Source: Glandiceps talaboti
Lineage: Eukaryota > Hemichordata > Enteropneusta > Spengelidae
Assembly: GCF_964340395.1 (NCBI RefSeq)
Contig: NC_135557.1
Location: 10,957,046-11,021,045 of the forward strand
Direction: 5' to 3'
Length of the DNA: 64,000 nucleotides
The translations under genes and the position numbers were made by a program. Within the stretch, counting starts at the first letter, position 1. Each line of letters starts with the position of its first letter. Shown piece by piece: positions 10,976 to 22,364 of this stretch. The notes beneath the pieces were generated by a model, which did no database searches, had not been told where the DNA came from, and saw only the letters and a program-made list of their open reading frames with translations.

Positions 10976-11729
10976 AAAACATCGTTAAAATGTACCTCCT
11001 AATTTATATGAATGTTCAAAATTACGCTTTAATATGTATTGATACATAAACATAGTCCCGTAGACTATTGCTGCTGAGTCAAGGTACAAGACTGAAATAT
11101 ATGGTGCACCAAAGGTCAATGAAAATTGCAGCAAACAATCAGGTCAGGTGATTGGTACATTATATGCTTTGTAATTGTGGATTTCCATCAGTGGATGTGT
11201 ATCTCCGTGTGAAAGGTAATTAAATTTGCTAATTGATGGTTGTGAAGAGAGATATTGTTTGAGCAGTATGAAGTATATATCATATATGATTTCAACAGCA
11301 TGTGAACATATTCAAGTAGAATTTTTGTAAAAGAATGTTAATTTTTGACATCAAAACTAAAATATATTGCAAATAAAGGCATATAACCAATCTTTGGGTC
11401 TGAATGTGAATGTGAACCCAAAACAAATATTGTCTTTACCTGACCTGGCATGGCCTGTACCTGACCTGTACATATGTTTTGTATCGACCATAGTCAATAC
11501 AACATGTAGCAACCCAGCGATGATTCCAAGCCATTCTTTAATATAAATTTAAAAAGTATTTGTATGTGTCCAACTTTCCACATATGGTTTTCATTAAAGG
11601 AATGCTCTCTTGTTGTATAGTTACCAAAGGATTTTTATGGTAAACATTTTGTATTTTCTCAAGTTTCGATCTTTTCATATGATGTGTATAAACTTAAAGT
11701 TCTGGGACAGTTCTATGATAATATCAAAT
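10976..11729. other. Intergenic or intronic stretch, nothing recognised
   Basis: No coding similarity, RNA gene or repeat boundary was seen. It may lie in an intron upstream of the NHL exon at 12437. Confidence 0.35.
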
Positions 11730-11730
11730 A

Positions 11731-11803
<73 letters not shown>
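11730..11803 (+). repeat. (ATT)n microsatellite
   Basis: About 25 uninterrupted TTA/ATT units. The poly-leucine ORF across it is a repeat artefact. Confidence 0.95.
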
Positions 11804-12436
11804 TAAGGCATCAAAGTTTAATCTGATTTTTTGTGACTAAATTACAATTGTGTTGTTTGAATTTCCCGCTCAATGTTTACACACACGAGCCTGGTTGCAA
11901 CCATCTATCAGGGATGATACTTACTAGTATCTCTGTTTTGGTTGATGTTATTTGTTTGAATATCTCTGTTTTCAGACATGTTTAAAAAACCTTAACAGTA
12001 TTTTGCGAATAGCTGTAACTACCAGAACTTGACACACATATGAAAATTATATATAAAATGAATACAATAAAATGTAACCACACAGTTATTTGTTAAGCCT
12101 AAGAATACAGCAAACCAACAAATATTCTAGTTTGTTGTCTATGGGGAAATTTAACATATACAAAATAACAATGATTTGTTGTTTACATTGTTAGCAATTA
12201 ATTATTTATGAAAAAATACTTGTTACACTGTAATCTGATGCTTATTTTAAATTCTCACACCAATTGCCATGGTATCATAGTCTCATATGCTACACACATC
12301 GCATTTATTGATCTCTTAGAATATCATAATTTTCTATGGCAACAGTTCTTTGAATTGTCAGAAATCTTTTCTTTTAAATTATTAAAAGTGATTGAGTCGT
12401 CTGCTGATTGACCTTTGACATTTGTTTTGTTGGCAG

Positions 12437-13155
12437 GTATTCCTATGGAGGTGACTTCCACAACAATGGCTGAATACGGTTCCCAACCAGCAAACTATAA
12501 CTACCCCCATGGAATTATTGTCAGTGCTGACAATAACCTTGTAACATGTGACCTTTTCAACCATAGATTACAAATAGTCAGCTGGGATAATCAGTGCAAA
12601 TATATCATTACATTGGATTTTAAACCATGCAATGTTGCAGTGTCCAGTGACTCAAATCTATACTATATCACAGGTTATGATATCAATGAAGTCATGGGCT
12701 ACAATAAGAAAAGTCCACTGATAAATATATTTGTTAAAGAACAACACATCAATGCATTTGGTATATTCCTGACTAGTGAAGGAATTGTGTACATAACAGA
12801 CCACAATGGACACTGTGTTAGGAAATATGGAGTGAATGGCAATCATATCATGTCATTGGCAAAAAATAGTTGGCTGGAGTCTCTAGTTGTTAATACAAAG
12901 AATGAAATATTTGTCATAGACGGTAACAATAAATGTGTGCATGTATTAGATAAACAACTCACAACCATGTACACATTTGGTGAGCACCATCTACAGAGGC
13001 CAGGAGGGATCTTTTTACACCCACACTGTGATGTTATATACGTCAGTGATTGTGGTGGTGGTGATAGGGTAACTGAGTTCAAATGTAATGGTGAATTCAG
13101 ATGTTATATTGGAATGAACCAACTGAGTAGACCCTGCTGCATTGCATTTTTGTAG
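12437..13155 (+). CDS. NHL-repeat beta-propeller, terminal exon (TRIM2/3-like)
   Basis: The exon begins after a pyrimidine-rich tract and AG (TTGTTTTGTTGGCAG), phase 1, and ends at TAG 13153. It encodes about 239 residues of NHL repeats: PHGIIVSADNNLVTCDLFNH, PCNVAVSSDSNLYYITG, AFGIFLTSEGIVYITDHNGH, LESLVVNTKNEIFVIDGNN and PGGIFLHPHCDVIYVSD, closing with RPCCIAFL. These make a nearly complete six-bladed propeller of the type found at the C-terminus of TRIM-NHL proteins, where it binds RNA or protein partners. No RING, B-box or coiled-coil exon is recognisable upstream in this window, so the start of the gene is either far upstream, unrecognised or lost. The frame is intact over the whole exon, which argues for function. 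The exact paralogue cannot be named. Confidence 0.85.
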
Positions 13156-13224
13156 ACAAACATAAGATATTATTGTATAGCACAACTGAACTGATAAGGT
13201 TCAGTAGTGCTATAGGCCTGGCAA

Positions 13225-13233
13225 AGTGTCTGT

Positions 13234-13266
<33 letters not shown>

Positions 13267-13285
13267 AGTCTGTCTGTCTATGTGT
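13225..13285 (+). repeat. (CTGC)n/(CTGT)n microsatellite
   Basis: CCTG units from 13235 to 13265, flanked by CTGT units. It lies 70 bp after the NHL stop codon. Confidence 0.9.
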
Positions 13286-13599
13286 GTATAAACTACTTAG
13301 GTAAAAAACCACCAATATACGAAAAGTCATATTTGACCATGTCTTTCCACCGGTGTAAATCTTTAGCAGAGGATGTGTAAATGTCATGAGTATGAGATGA
13401 AGTGACACTTTGACTTAATTTACCCCCAGTGATCTCTCCCTTGTGGGTTTTAGGCAGTCAAAGGGGTTTTTGTATCGTACTACCCCTTTACAGAGATGGT
13501 AGTTAGGAATATTTTGTGGGTATATTACCTTCCGTGTCTAGTTGGGAAAATGTTCAAATTATAATGATCTTCCCACACTGTGTGATTTAGGTCAAGAAA

Positions 13600-14110
13600 T
13601 GTTGTTTCTGGTTAAAACTAATAGGCAGATCGGTCTGAGATTTGGTTAGAATGACATGATGATCCCAAATCTTATATGCAAATATTGGCTAAAAAATGTG
13701 TCTTTTTAGTCAAAAATATATAATTCCAAAACTACTGAGCAGATTGGGCTAAACTTTGGTGGGTGTGTTGCTAGGGTTGTTTGGAATAGGAGCTATTCAT
13801 GACATGGTGATCCCATCAGTGATATGCAAATTATGGCTTAAAATTAGTGTTTTGGTCACAAATTTATAATTTCAAAACTACTGAGCAGATTGAGCTGAAA
13901 TGTAGTGGGGATGTGTATGGTGATGTGTATATGAAGGTGTAATCGCAACATTGTGATCCCATAGGTGATATTCAAATTAGGGCTAAAATCTCAATTTTGG
14001 TCAAAACCATATATCATGAAAAATGCATGGTGCACAGTGCTGAATCTTGGTGGGGATGCTTCTTGAAGGTTATTCTGCAGTTATTGTTCGAACCATTTCG
14101 ACCAAATTGG
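13600..14110 (+). repeat. Degenerate tandem repeat, unit about 130 bp
   Basis: The phrase CAAAACTACTGAGCAGATTG followed by GGCTAAACTTTGGTGGG recurs about every 120-145 bp (near 13610, 13728, 13874 and 14015). Each unit also carries GTGATCCCA and CAAATTAGGGCTAAAAT. A single diverged copy lies at 41455-41640. Confidence 0.75.
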
Positions 14111-14984
14111 ACATAGCAAACATGGAAATGCCCTAAGCAACACTGAAATTACGATGCTCATTACAAAGATGACTCCATGGATGGGTAATCCAAAAATATA
14201 TGCAAATATGCCTAGCAACGAGGTCATGACCATAGCCACACAAACTTGTTGGTGTATATTGTAAAGATAAATGGGCAAGCAAGGAAACATTTTAAAAAAA
14301 TTAAGCAAGCAACAAGACCACTACCATAGCAACAGCCAAATACAGTTGTGCTACAGCACCATTGGCGCTATTTTAAAATTTACAGCAGACTATAAAATCT
14401 GCCATTTTGTCATTTGTACTTCATTGCATTGCATTGTATAAACTTGTCAGAGAAATTTGTGATTTTCATAGAATTATACATTTATGTGTGCAAAGAAAAA
14501 TATAACTGAATATATAACTGCTAATATCGTGTCAGATCTGTCATATATTATCTACACATTGACTTGGAAAGACTTCCGAATACTCCAATATTGGTAAATA
14601 AACACTGCCAACAACGCACACTTATGAGGGACTACTCTGAGAATGGCTAGCTGCACTAGTGAAGAATATTGGCTGACAGAGTGGGCTATGACTATTTCAC
14701 TCACTGTGATAGCAAAACTTAGCTAGCAAATGAAACTGAGCGAACAGACTTTATATCAAGTGGTTCAATAAATATCATATTTGAAATCATTATACAATTA
14801 GCTTTATTAAATGAAGAGCTAAAATATATGTTTTGGTTAAAATCATTCACTTTGTTTTTATTTTAGGTAACAATTATAAACAACATACAATGATATTTAA
14901 ATAATATATAATAATCAAATATTATATAGAAATCATATTTGTTATAATAATCATGTTTATTTGAATATTAACACCCTACCTGGG

Positions 14985-15515
14985 GTAGTTTGTTATGCTA
15001 AGTTCCAAAAAGGGGGTCACTTTATGAACATCTGTTGCCATTGTAACCAAAATCACCATAATATGTTAATCATTTTTTTCCAAAACTGCACATAAAACAT
15101 TGAAAAAAAAGATAATACAGTGAGAAATTGTCCTTGTGTTAGACATGCATGCGTTAGTGCTACCTGGTGTAAGATAAATTGTTTGAAATTGGATAGCTGT
15201 TTCCATGGAAACATATGGTAGATGTGAAAGTTATGTTTTCATTATATACACATACATCTCACAAATAACATTATAAATCTGATAAATATCTTTTTATCTG
15301 CACATTTACCCCACTACCAAGGGTAGTTTGTCATGCTGAGTTCAAAAAGTGGTCATTTTATGAACATTAGTTGCCATGGTAACCAAAATAACCATATTAT
15401 GTGATTTTTTGAAAAACATTACACATAAAAAACTTTAAAAAAATTCAAATTGTGATAAAAAAAACATCATTGCTGTTGACATGTACTAGGTGATGATATC
15501 TGGTGTAACAAAGTT
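14985..15515 (+). repeat. Two-copy direct repeat, spacing about 315 bp
   Basis: GGGTAGTTTGTTATGCTAAG at 14992 recurs as GGGTAGTTTGTCATGCTGAG at 15320. Both are followed by GTCA-TTTATGAACAT, TTGCCATGGTAACCAAAAT and a CATAAAACATT-type A-rich stretch. Confidence 0.8.
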
Positions 15516-15789
15516 TCATGATTTTTGAAATTATCTGTATCAAACTCAAGCAATTCTAAAACTCTAAACTCGTTTGAATAAATTGTAAATACCAGTCCTT
15601 GAGAATTCCATCTATGCAGCTAGGTTCAGTCTTTTATCACAAAATCTTCAAAGTATGTATACACATACATTTGAGTTAAGTTTCCAGTTTGAATTTAATA
15701 AGTTGTGGCATTGTCAGGCTTGGGCGTAGCGCTTATTAGTTTTAGATTAGATTAGCGCTGAGAGTGGCATACATAATTAACGCTAATTT

Positions 15790-16150
15790 ACATAATTATT
15801 TTATCAATGAGGCTATACATGCAGATCGCCTGCACCAATTCAATGAAACTTGCTACATCTATGGATAATACAAAGATTTAAAAGCATTAAAAGTCATTAA
15901 CTTGTGACAGTTAATTATGGGCTAATTTGCATAATTAATGAATGTTTGAAACTTGTCACATATATTGATCATACAGAGATATGATAGTTAATAATGAAAT
16001 TTAGTACTGTCAATTAATGAACTTTGGCAATATACCAAGAAAGAATGCACTAAATTTGATGAAAGTTGCTAAAGATATTGATCATACAGAAATATGATGG
16101 TTCTTAATGAAATATAGTTCTGTCAATTTGTTTTTCATTTCCGTAATCAA
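15790..16150 (+). repeat. Degenerate tandem repeat, unit about 120 bp
   Basis: TATTGATCATACAGA(G/A)ATATGAT occurs at 15963 and 16076, each followed by TTAATGAAAT and AGT(A/T)CTGTCAATT. Weaker copies precede from 15830 (GAAACTTGCTACATCTATGGATAA). Confidence 0.65.
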
Positions 16151-16159
16151 TTAATTTTA

Positions 16160-16420
16160 TGCACAATTCAAATGAAAACAACTTTATCACAGAACTAAAA
16201 CAAGCAAATTGGCATGCCATTTTAAATATAAACGATCCTGAATATGTCCTCAAGCATTGGTATGAAACTTACTGCAAGATTATCAACAACCATGCACCTG
16301 TAAAAAAAAGATGAGTTCGTCACACAAATCAACCTCCTTGGTATTCTTTAACACCACATGGTGCTCGTAAACGTAGATATCAACTCAAAGCTATGAACTG
16401 TATGGATGAGTATCGTATGT
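16160..16420 (+). mobile_element. Non-LTR retrotransposon linker-region fragment
   Basis: The translation contains ITELKQANWHAILNINDPEY, then HWYETYCKIINNHAPVKKR, an in-frame TGA, and NQPPWYSLTPHGARKRR. This is the conserved region between endonuclease and reverse transcriptase in CR1/Jockey-type LINEs. It is a small, broken piece. Confidence 0.75.
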
Positions 16421-16549
16421 CGATGTGTATTTTAAAGCATTTTGATAATAAAAGTCATTATTATTAGTAGTAGTATTATTACATAGTTCAATTTTTAATT
16501 GTAACATTATGGTTTACAATTGTTTTCTGGGTAAATGAATTTGAAATTG

Positions 16550-16895
16550 ACCAATTCTCTGTTCATCTATTTTTCCGATGGGTTTTATAGGTTCACATAG
16601 GTTTACCTGGATATCATGATTATTTGTCCTCAACTGTTTACTTGTTATTAATGAATTGACTGTTTGGTGATTTCATAAATTACTGTTTCCATATATTCAA
16701 AATGTATTTAAAAAAACAATACTCTGATGGGTTATAAAGGTTTAACTGGGTTCAAATGACTATCCATTATTTGTTCTCAACTTTTTGTTTTGATTTAGAT
16801 TTCTTCTTATAGTGAATTGACTTTTATGATTTGAAGTTTTATGACTACGCTGGTGGGTGACAAAGGTTTAAGTGGGTTCAAATGCTTATCTGGTT
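16550..16895 (+). repeat. Degenerate tandem repeat, unit about 140 bp
   Basis: Variants of GATGGGTTTTATAGGTTCAC recur near 16577, 16727 (GATGGGTTATAAAGGTTTAA) and 16850 (GTGGGTGACAAAGGTTTAAG). Each is followed by a TTATTTG-type stretch and a TGAATTGACT-like end. Confidence 0.6.
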
Positions 16896-17640
16896 AACTG
16901 TTAGCGAGCACTTTCATCATCATAGTATGTACAATTCAAGTTGTCTCTCACATCTCACACATACCATTCTCACTGTGGGACAAATTTCTTATAAGGGGTG
17001 GGCATGTTATAGCTAGTAACATAATGGTGGACGAAGAATAAACTTTGTAGATGACATTTATAATAGATAGCTGGAATGTTAGAAACGAATGTCGTTGATA
17101 TTTGATAAATTGTATATACGTGTAATAGACATGCAAGAGTGACCTGTTATATAGTATCAGTGGGGATATATTGAAATGTTTATTTTGCCATTGTTTATAA
17201 TCACCTCACAACACGAAAAGTACAATTTACTAACCTTTACATGTGACCCATCTTACCACCATCTCTGTCCAGGGGTAGTAAGAGACGCAGTACCACTTTT
17301 GACTGTCTACAACCCCGGGTTAGAGATCACAGGGGGTAAATTAAGTAAAATTTGAAACGCTGTCTCATTCTCGCAACATTTACATATCCTCTGCTCAATA
17401 TTAACCCCGGTGGAAAGACATGGTCAAATATGACTTTTCGTATAGTGCCTGTTATATTAGACGGTCATATCGATCAGAGTCATCTCAAATTATAAGTTCA
17501 TTGCATGTTATGGTTAGGAACCGTATCTAAGTCAATTACTGTGAAAAAGATTACGAGAGTTGTTCTGAGCACTGCAATAGACAATGGGAATGTATCCCCT
17601 AAAGCAGCAACATAATTATCTGGGAATGTATCAGTTTTAC

Positions 17641-18330
17641 CTTCTGTAAGGAATGTTTTGTATTAGGGGTTGAAAAGTCTGTGTGCCTGTCTATGTGTGT
17701 ATGTGTGTGTGTGTCACAATTTTCTATAAAAGCAACTGGCGCAATTCAAACAAAATTTTGTAGATGTGTTCTGTAAGGTGATGGCAAGAACTGATTAGGT
17801 TTTGGTAAACATACATGAATGAACTTTACTGTTCTGTTCATTTAATACTTTACACCAAGTGTGTATTTGGGGCAGATGTCATAGGCTTGTTCATGATTAG
17901 TTCTGCAGTTGTCTTCACTGAAGTATAAATTAATGTAGGGAGAATTAGTTTTGTGTTTTCCCTTTCATCTGTAAACTGAACTGGCTGGACAAGCATGAAA
18001 CCAAAATGTATGTTGGGGTATTTAAGTGATGTGCGCTGACCAGATTTTTTATTATTATTTTATTTTACTTATTGATTTATTTATTTTATTTTATTTTTTT
18101 TTGGGGGGGGACTCTTTCTATAGGAAGTGCTATGCTGCATCATTCTGCAAAGCTTCACATTACATATTAGGGTTGGCCAGGAGCTTGCTATAGCAAGGGA
18201 AAAACAGCAATCAATGGGAAAAAATAAATTATTGCATATGTTCCGTTGTATTCCAACAATTGTCTGTAGGAACGACAATCTCAAAAGTTTGCCCTTACAG
18301 AAGGCATTCAGTTTAAATCTGGTGTTCATA
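17641..18330 (+). repeat. Dispersed non-autonomous repeat, copy C
   Basis: It carries the same blocks as 2815-3600: a GGGGTTGAAAAG leader, a (GT)n tract at 17697-17715, the core CAATTCAAACAAAATTTTGTAGATG ... GGCAAGAACTGATTAGG, the GTATTTAAGTGATG block at 18018 and the terminal CCCTTACAGAAGGCATTCAG at 18293. Confidence 0.65.
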
Positions 18331-19470
18331 CGCTTTTCTTTTTTAATATATGCATCTGTGTGGAGTAAGAGAAATTAATGTTAGTTAGATTAGATTGAGA
18401 TCCCTGAAAAGAAAGTGATTTATATCTCCACTTCAGACAGCTGATGTGTACATCTTTTGTTCTCCATAAATAAACAATGTTAACTTGATTTACTGAACCT
18501 CGAGTGTAACTGTTCCCAGATCCTAAAATACCTCTCAACAGAGCTTGGTAATTAAGTCTGAGTCACACCAGTCTTGATTAAATACCTACACAAGTCATGA
18601 AGGTATCTGGAACCAGTTTGAACTGGGGTTAAAGCGAGTTTGAACTTGAGAATGACTCACAATAGAAAGGGGTTCGAAAACAGCAGTGATAGTAATGACG
18701 ATACAAGAAAGTAGTAGGATACACTGGGAACTCTGTGAACTCTGTACTTTATATAAATGCGTGTTCCAACTAGTAACGGAAAACTTACATCACATAAGAA
18801 TGCACGCGCATTCAAACTTGTAACGGAAACAACATAGAACACAAAACAACAATCAATAAATGTAATTCACGACAGAACTACTTACCAAAAAGTAAGAATC
18901 TGGCTAGATTTGTTTCTAGTGCCCTGGAAATCGAATACATATTGCTCAAAACGATATTAAGGAGATGACTAAAAACATTTATTTTTCTAATTCTCTCAAA
19001 TTCGAATGCCTTTAAAAAGTCAAGATAATGGGTCAAATTTGAAGTAAATTCGCATTACTTCATGAAATTAACAAATAATAATAATACGAAATATGGATTT
19101 TTATGAGAGCAAATGGTATTTCAAAAAGGAATTCACCATCACATTGAACAGCAAAGTATTCTGGCAAGTCATTTAAAATGGTTAATGATTTCACAAGACA
19201 TTTAAAAGTTTGGGCAAGGAGTTATTTGGTGTTTGTCCATAAGAAACATTGAGTGAACCTAAACGTTTTACATTCAAGGGAAAGCAATCGCTTAAGTGAT
19301 CTTACCCCCTTCTATACTATTGAAATTTATAATTTGATATGTACCGCGAAGTATTTTGTTTATAGCATGATGTCACAATCGTTGTTTACATAATTGTTAA
19401 TCAGCAATTTTGTCTCTAGGTGATTCTGCTCGCCCAACAAAGTGGTGGGATAACTGCTCCTGTATACACT
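18331..19470. other. Intergenic stretch, nothing recognised
   Basis: No exon with convincing coding character, RNA gene or transposon domain was seen. Confidence 0.35.
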
Positions 19471-19478
19471 ATGTGTAA

Positions 19479-19519
<41 letters not shown>

Positions 19520-19540
19520 TGTCTGTCTGTCTGTCTGTTA
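19471..19540 (+). repeat. (GT)n(CTGT)n microsatellite
   Basis: Uninterrupted GT units to about 19517, then CTGT units to about 19538. Confidence 0.95.
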
Positions 19541-20360
19541 TGATTCGGGGATGCAGTGTATTCGCACCATCAAGCTATTAAGTTGTATGGGTCAAAGTTT
19601 GAAAGTTCATCAGGGTTTTTGTGAGAGATAAACATATTATGTTGGTGTTGGGAGTCATGAATAAGACACCGGAACCTCATTCAAAACAAGGGAACGAATC
19701 ATGGCCAGTCTCTTATTTCACTTGTGGTGGAATAATACGGAATTCATATTACATATCCATAGCTGATTGATAACATTGTCACAACTTTTTTTTAAAAATC
19801 ATCGCAGGAAAACCATTTTATAGTGTGAGTGATTGAATACGAACTCTGACTTTCCATGTGCTCCCATAACATCTTTATGTACTAAATATACTTTTACTTG
19901 AACTCTTACTCTATTTTGTCTTTTCTTCACTTTGACCGAACTTTTTTGTTGTTACCATTCAAAAGGTTTCTTGTCGTGGGTCGGGCTAGACTAACTAGTT
20001 CCAAACTATTTCCGCAAAATCTCAATTTGCCCTTTTCTCTTTCTATCACGACTCATTATATTTTACCATGGTTTGTATTCATTTCAATTTGAAATATAAA
20101 ACTCTTATATCATACTGCTTGAAGCATTATTTTTTCTCTTGTTTTGTTTGTATTTTGGTTTGTCTTGTTTTGTTTGACTTGGTTTGCTTTGCTATGATTT
20201 GCTTTGGTATTGAAACCTGGTGTGTGTTATTAATTTTCTACTTGGACCATTTACTTCTAATGACGCTTTCCGCCTTTAGGTTATATAATTGCTCCATTCC
20301 ATGCTACCATAATTGATAACGCCTATTGAAATTGAAACTGATTTACTATCTCAAAAAAAT
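19541..20360. other. Intergenic stretch, nothing recognised
   Basis: T-rich, with no coding or RNA signature. The short ORFs here have the composition of random AT-rich DNA. Confidence 0.35.
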
Positions 20361-21253
20361 TAATGAACATCACAATTATATCAAAAGGGAAAAGAATGAA
20401 TTTGGATAACAGGAGTCAGAAAATAGCAAGGCTAGTTGGGTATGACCCCTGGAAGGAATATATAATAGTAGATGTCTTGGATGCAAATTAGAGTCTAACA
20501 ATTATAGTTCTCCCTTATTCTCCGATACCATCCCTCTCTCAGATACACTATCTTTGCAGAAACAAAGCAAAGCAATATATATAGGTTTTGAAAATATGAA
20601 CAAAACCACATGCTATTGACCCTACAGAACTGTTTCGTGAGGTGTGTATTCCTCACTCATCAGGGGTAGAATGGATTATAGTATCTGCGTTTCCTTACCG
20701 TTAAATTCTATTATTCTAATGTTCCTAACAGGGAATATCTACCTAGTAACATAACGTATTTGCATAGTTAATTGTTCTGCAATAATGATTTATGTCTATG
20801 CCTACACGACGACAGAAGTTCACTCCGTTTGTTTAGAGTCCAGCGATGAGGTTGACAATTTAAATTTAATTATAATGTACTTTTCAGTTATGCAGAGATT
20901 ACATCTCTGACTGGAGCTGTTGTACGGTCGCGATAATTTTCCACGTGATGTCGTAATCAATTTCTTTATCCTTAAGAAACCATACATACTTACTTAGTTC
21001 TGTTGAGTTTCATGACAAATTGTTGCGGAATGAAGCTGTGTGGTTCCTGTACCGTGTCTTGAACTCTTTTTCAGTAAGTCCGACATACGTTTCGCGGATA
21101 TTGGTGTCTTTGCGCTGAACTGTTGCCTGGTATACCACGCTGTTTTGTGAACATTTCCTGTCCAGGGGACATGTGTCCTTCACGCGACAGTTACATAATT
21201 TAGTATTCTCGTTTTTACAGCCGTTCTGGGTAGACAGTTGTGTTTTAATGTGA
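20361..21253. repeat. Left arm of large inverted repeat (893 bp)
   Basis: It is nearly identical, as reverse complement, to 22942-23831, starting at TAATGAACATCACAATTATA and ending inside GACAGTTGTGTTTTAATGTG. It corresponds to the 3' part of the Penelope-like element. Confidence 0.9.
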
Positions 21254-22020
21254 TTGTCGATGAGACGTTTAGTATTAGTTACACAACTGTAACTAACTTT
21301 AATTGTGTTACGATTGAAGATTTTCCAGAGGTTGTTCCCTTGTGGAAAGCACTTGTTTACCAGGGCGATGAATGTTTTACCAATATTAGTGGAGACACTC
21401 TTGCTGAAGGGTGGGTTATACCATTAAATATTAGTCTGTGGCCTATTCTTCCTACCTATAGTTGCGAGGGGCTTATATTCAAGTTTGTATTTATATCCGC
21501 TTTCGTGTAATGCTTTCTGGTACTGAGGTGTGGCTTGATCGAATGACTACTTGTCTGATGATATAGATGACAGTCGTCTATTTACCCCCGCTGGTATGTT
21601 TTAATAATATTAGGGGGATGGTTGCTCTCTCGACGGACATAATGCAAAGTTGCGTTCGGTTTAATTTGTATATGGGCTGTAGGTTTTCACGGCGAGGTTA
21701 AATGTAACGTCGAGGAAGTTGACTACGTTCTTATTAGCTTCAATGGTGATGTTCAGCCCATACTCCTTGAATATATAGCAAATCTCTTTCTTGATCCTCT
21801 CAGTGTCCTTAGGCGTTGTGTCGATAACGGCTAATCCGTCGTCTCTGTATAGTCCGACCTTTATTCCGTACACGGTTTGAAGCTGGGATAGTAAAAGGCA
21901 GCCGACTAGTTCGCAAGTTTCTGCCCCGTCGTAGCTTCCTATAGCGACGTCGAAAAGACGGTGGTTTTTATTTTGCCATTGATGTTGATTATGTGTAAGG
22001 GGGAATTTTTCGATTGTATA
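20361..22020 (-). mobile_element. Penelope-like retroelement, 5'-truncated copy
   Basis: Read on the minus strand from about 22020, the translation shows a reverse-transcriptase palm region with [15 protein letters not shown], then [16 protein letters not shown] (the YxDD-type catalytic motif as YRDDG), [12 protein letters not shown] and KTYSPYT. A degraded thumb region follows. Next comes a Cys-containing NGCKNENTKLCNC segment and a GIY-YIG endonuclease segment in the 20840-21150 interval. An RT followed by a GIY-YIG nuclease is the hallmark of Penelope-like elements. The 3' end is near 20361. Stops and frameshifts break it after the RT, so it is not active. Its last 893 bp are the left arm of a large inverted repeat with 22942-23831. 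Confidence 0.85.
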
Positions 22021-22159
22021 ACATTATTTCTTTCTTCATCAGTAATTTTTTTTTCTATATAAGTGGTCTATTTATTCCGTATTCAGAGGCCATCGTCCCA
22101 AAGATACAATATACCAATATTACAGTAAAGCAGTATTGAAAAGGCAATGAAACCCTTAC

Positions 22160-22322
22160 ATAACACTGTTAACTTCTTTATGTAGTTTCATGGCATGAAA
22201 TAAGAATTCTGCGAGACGTTGTAGTGTATCTACATTGTTAGAAGAAAGTAAATCGACAAAGTTCTGTACAGTAATTGTATCGTACGCCGAAGTGAAATCC
22301 AGAGCCTTGTTTATGGATGGTT
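22160..22322 (-). other. Short unassigned open segment between the two Penelope-like copies
   Basis: The minus-strand translation contains KALDFTSAYDTITVQNFVD and LAEFLFHAMKLHKEVN. It resembles coding sequence of some mobile element but I could not assign a family. It separates the 5' ends of the two head-to-head copies. Confidence 0.3.
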
Positions 22323-22364
22323 AAAACTTCCATAAAAAGTAAACCTTGGCTATTCAACAAAGAA

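Larger units (their letters stand above)
13316..17444. mobile_element. Region bounded by long inverted repeats (about 190 bp arms)
   Basis: The left arm 13316-13505 (containing TCATATTTGACCATGTCTTT) and right arm 17255-17444 (AAAGACATGGTCAAATATGA) are imperfect reverse complements over roughly 190 bp. The similarity includes the GTGATCTCTCCCTTG/GAGATCACAGGGGG segment and the CACCATCTCTG/CAGAGATGG segment. The 3.75 kb between holds tandem repeats and a LINE scrap but no transposase. It may be one large non-autonomous element, or two copies of one repeat inserted in opposite orientation. Confidence 0.5.
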
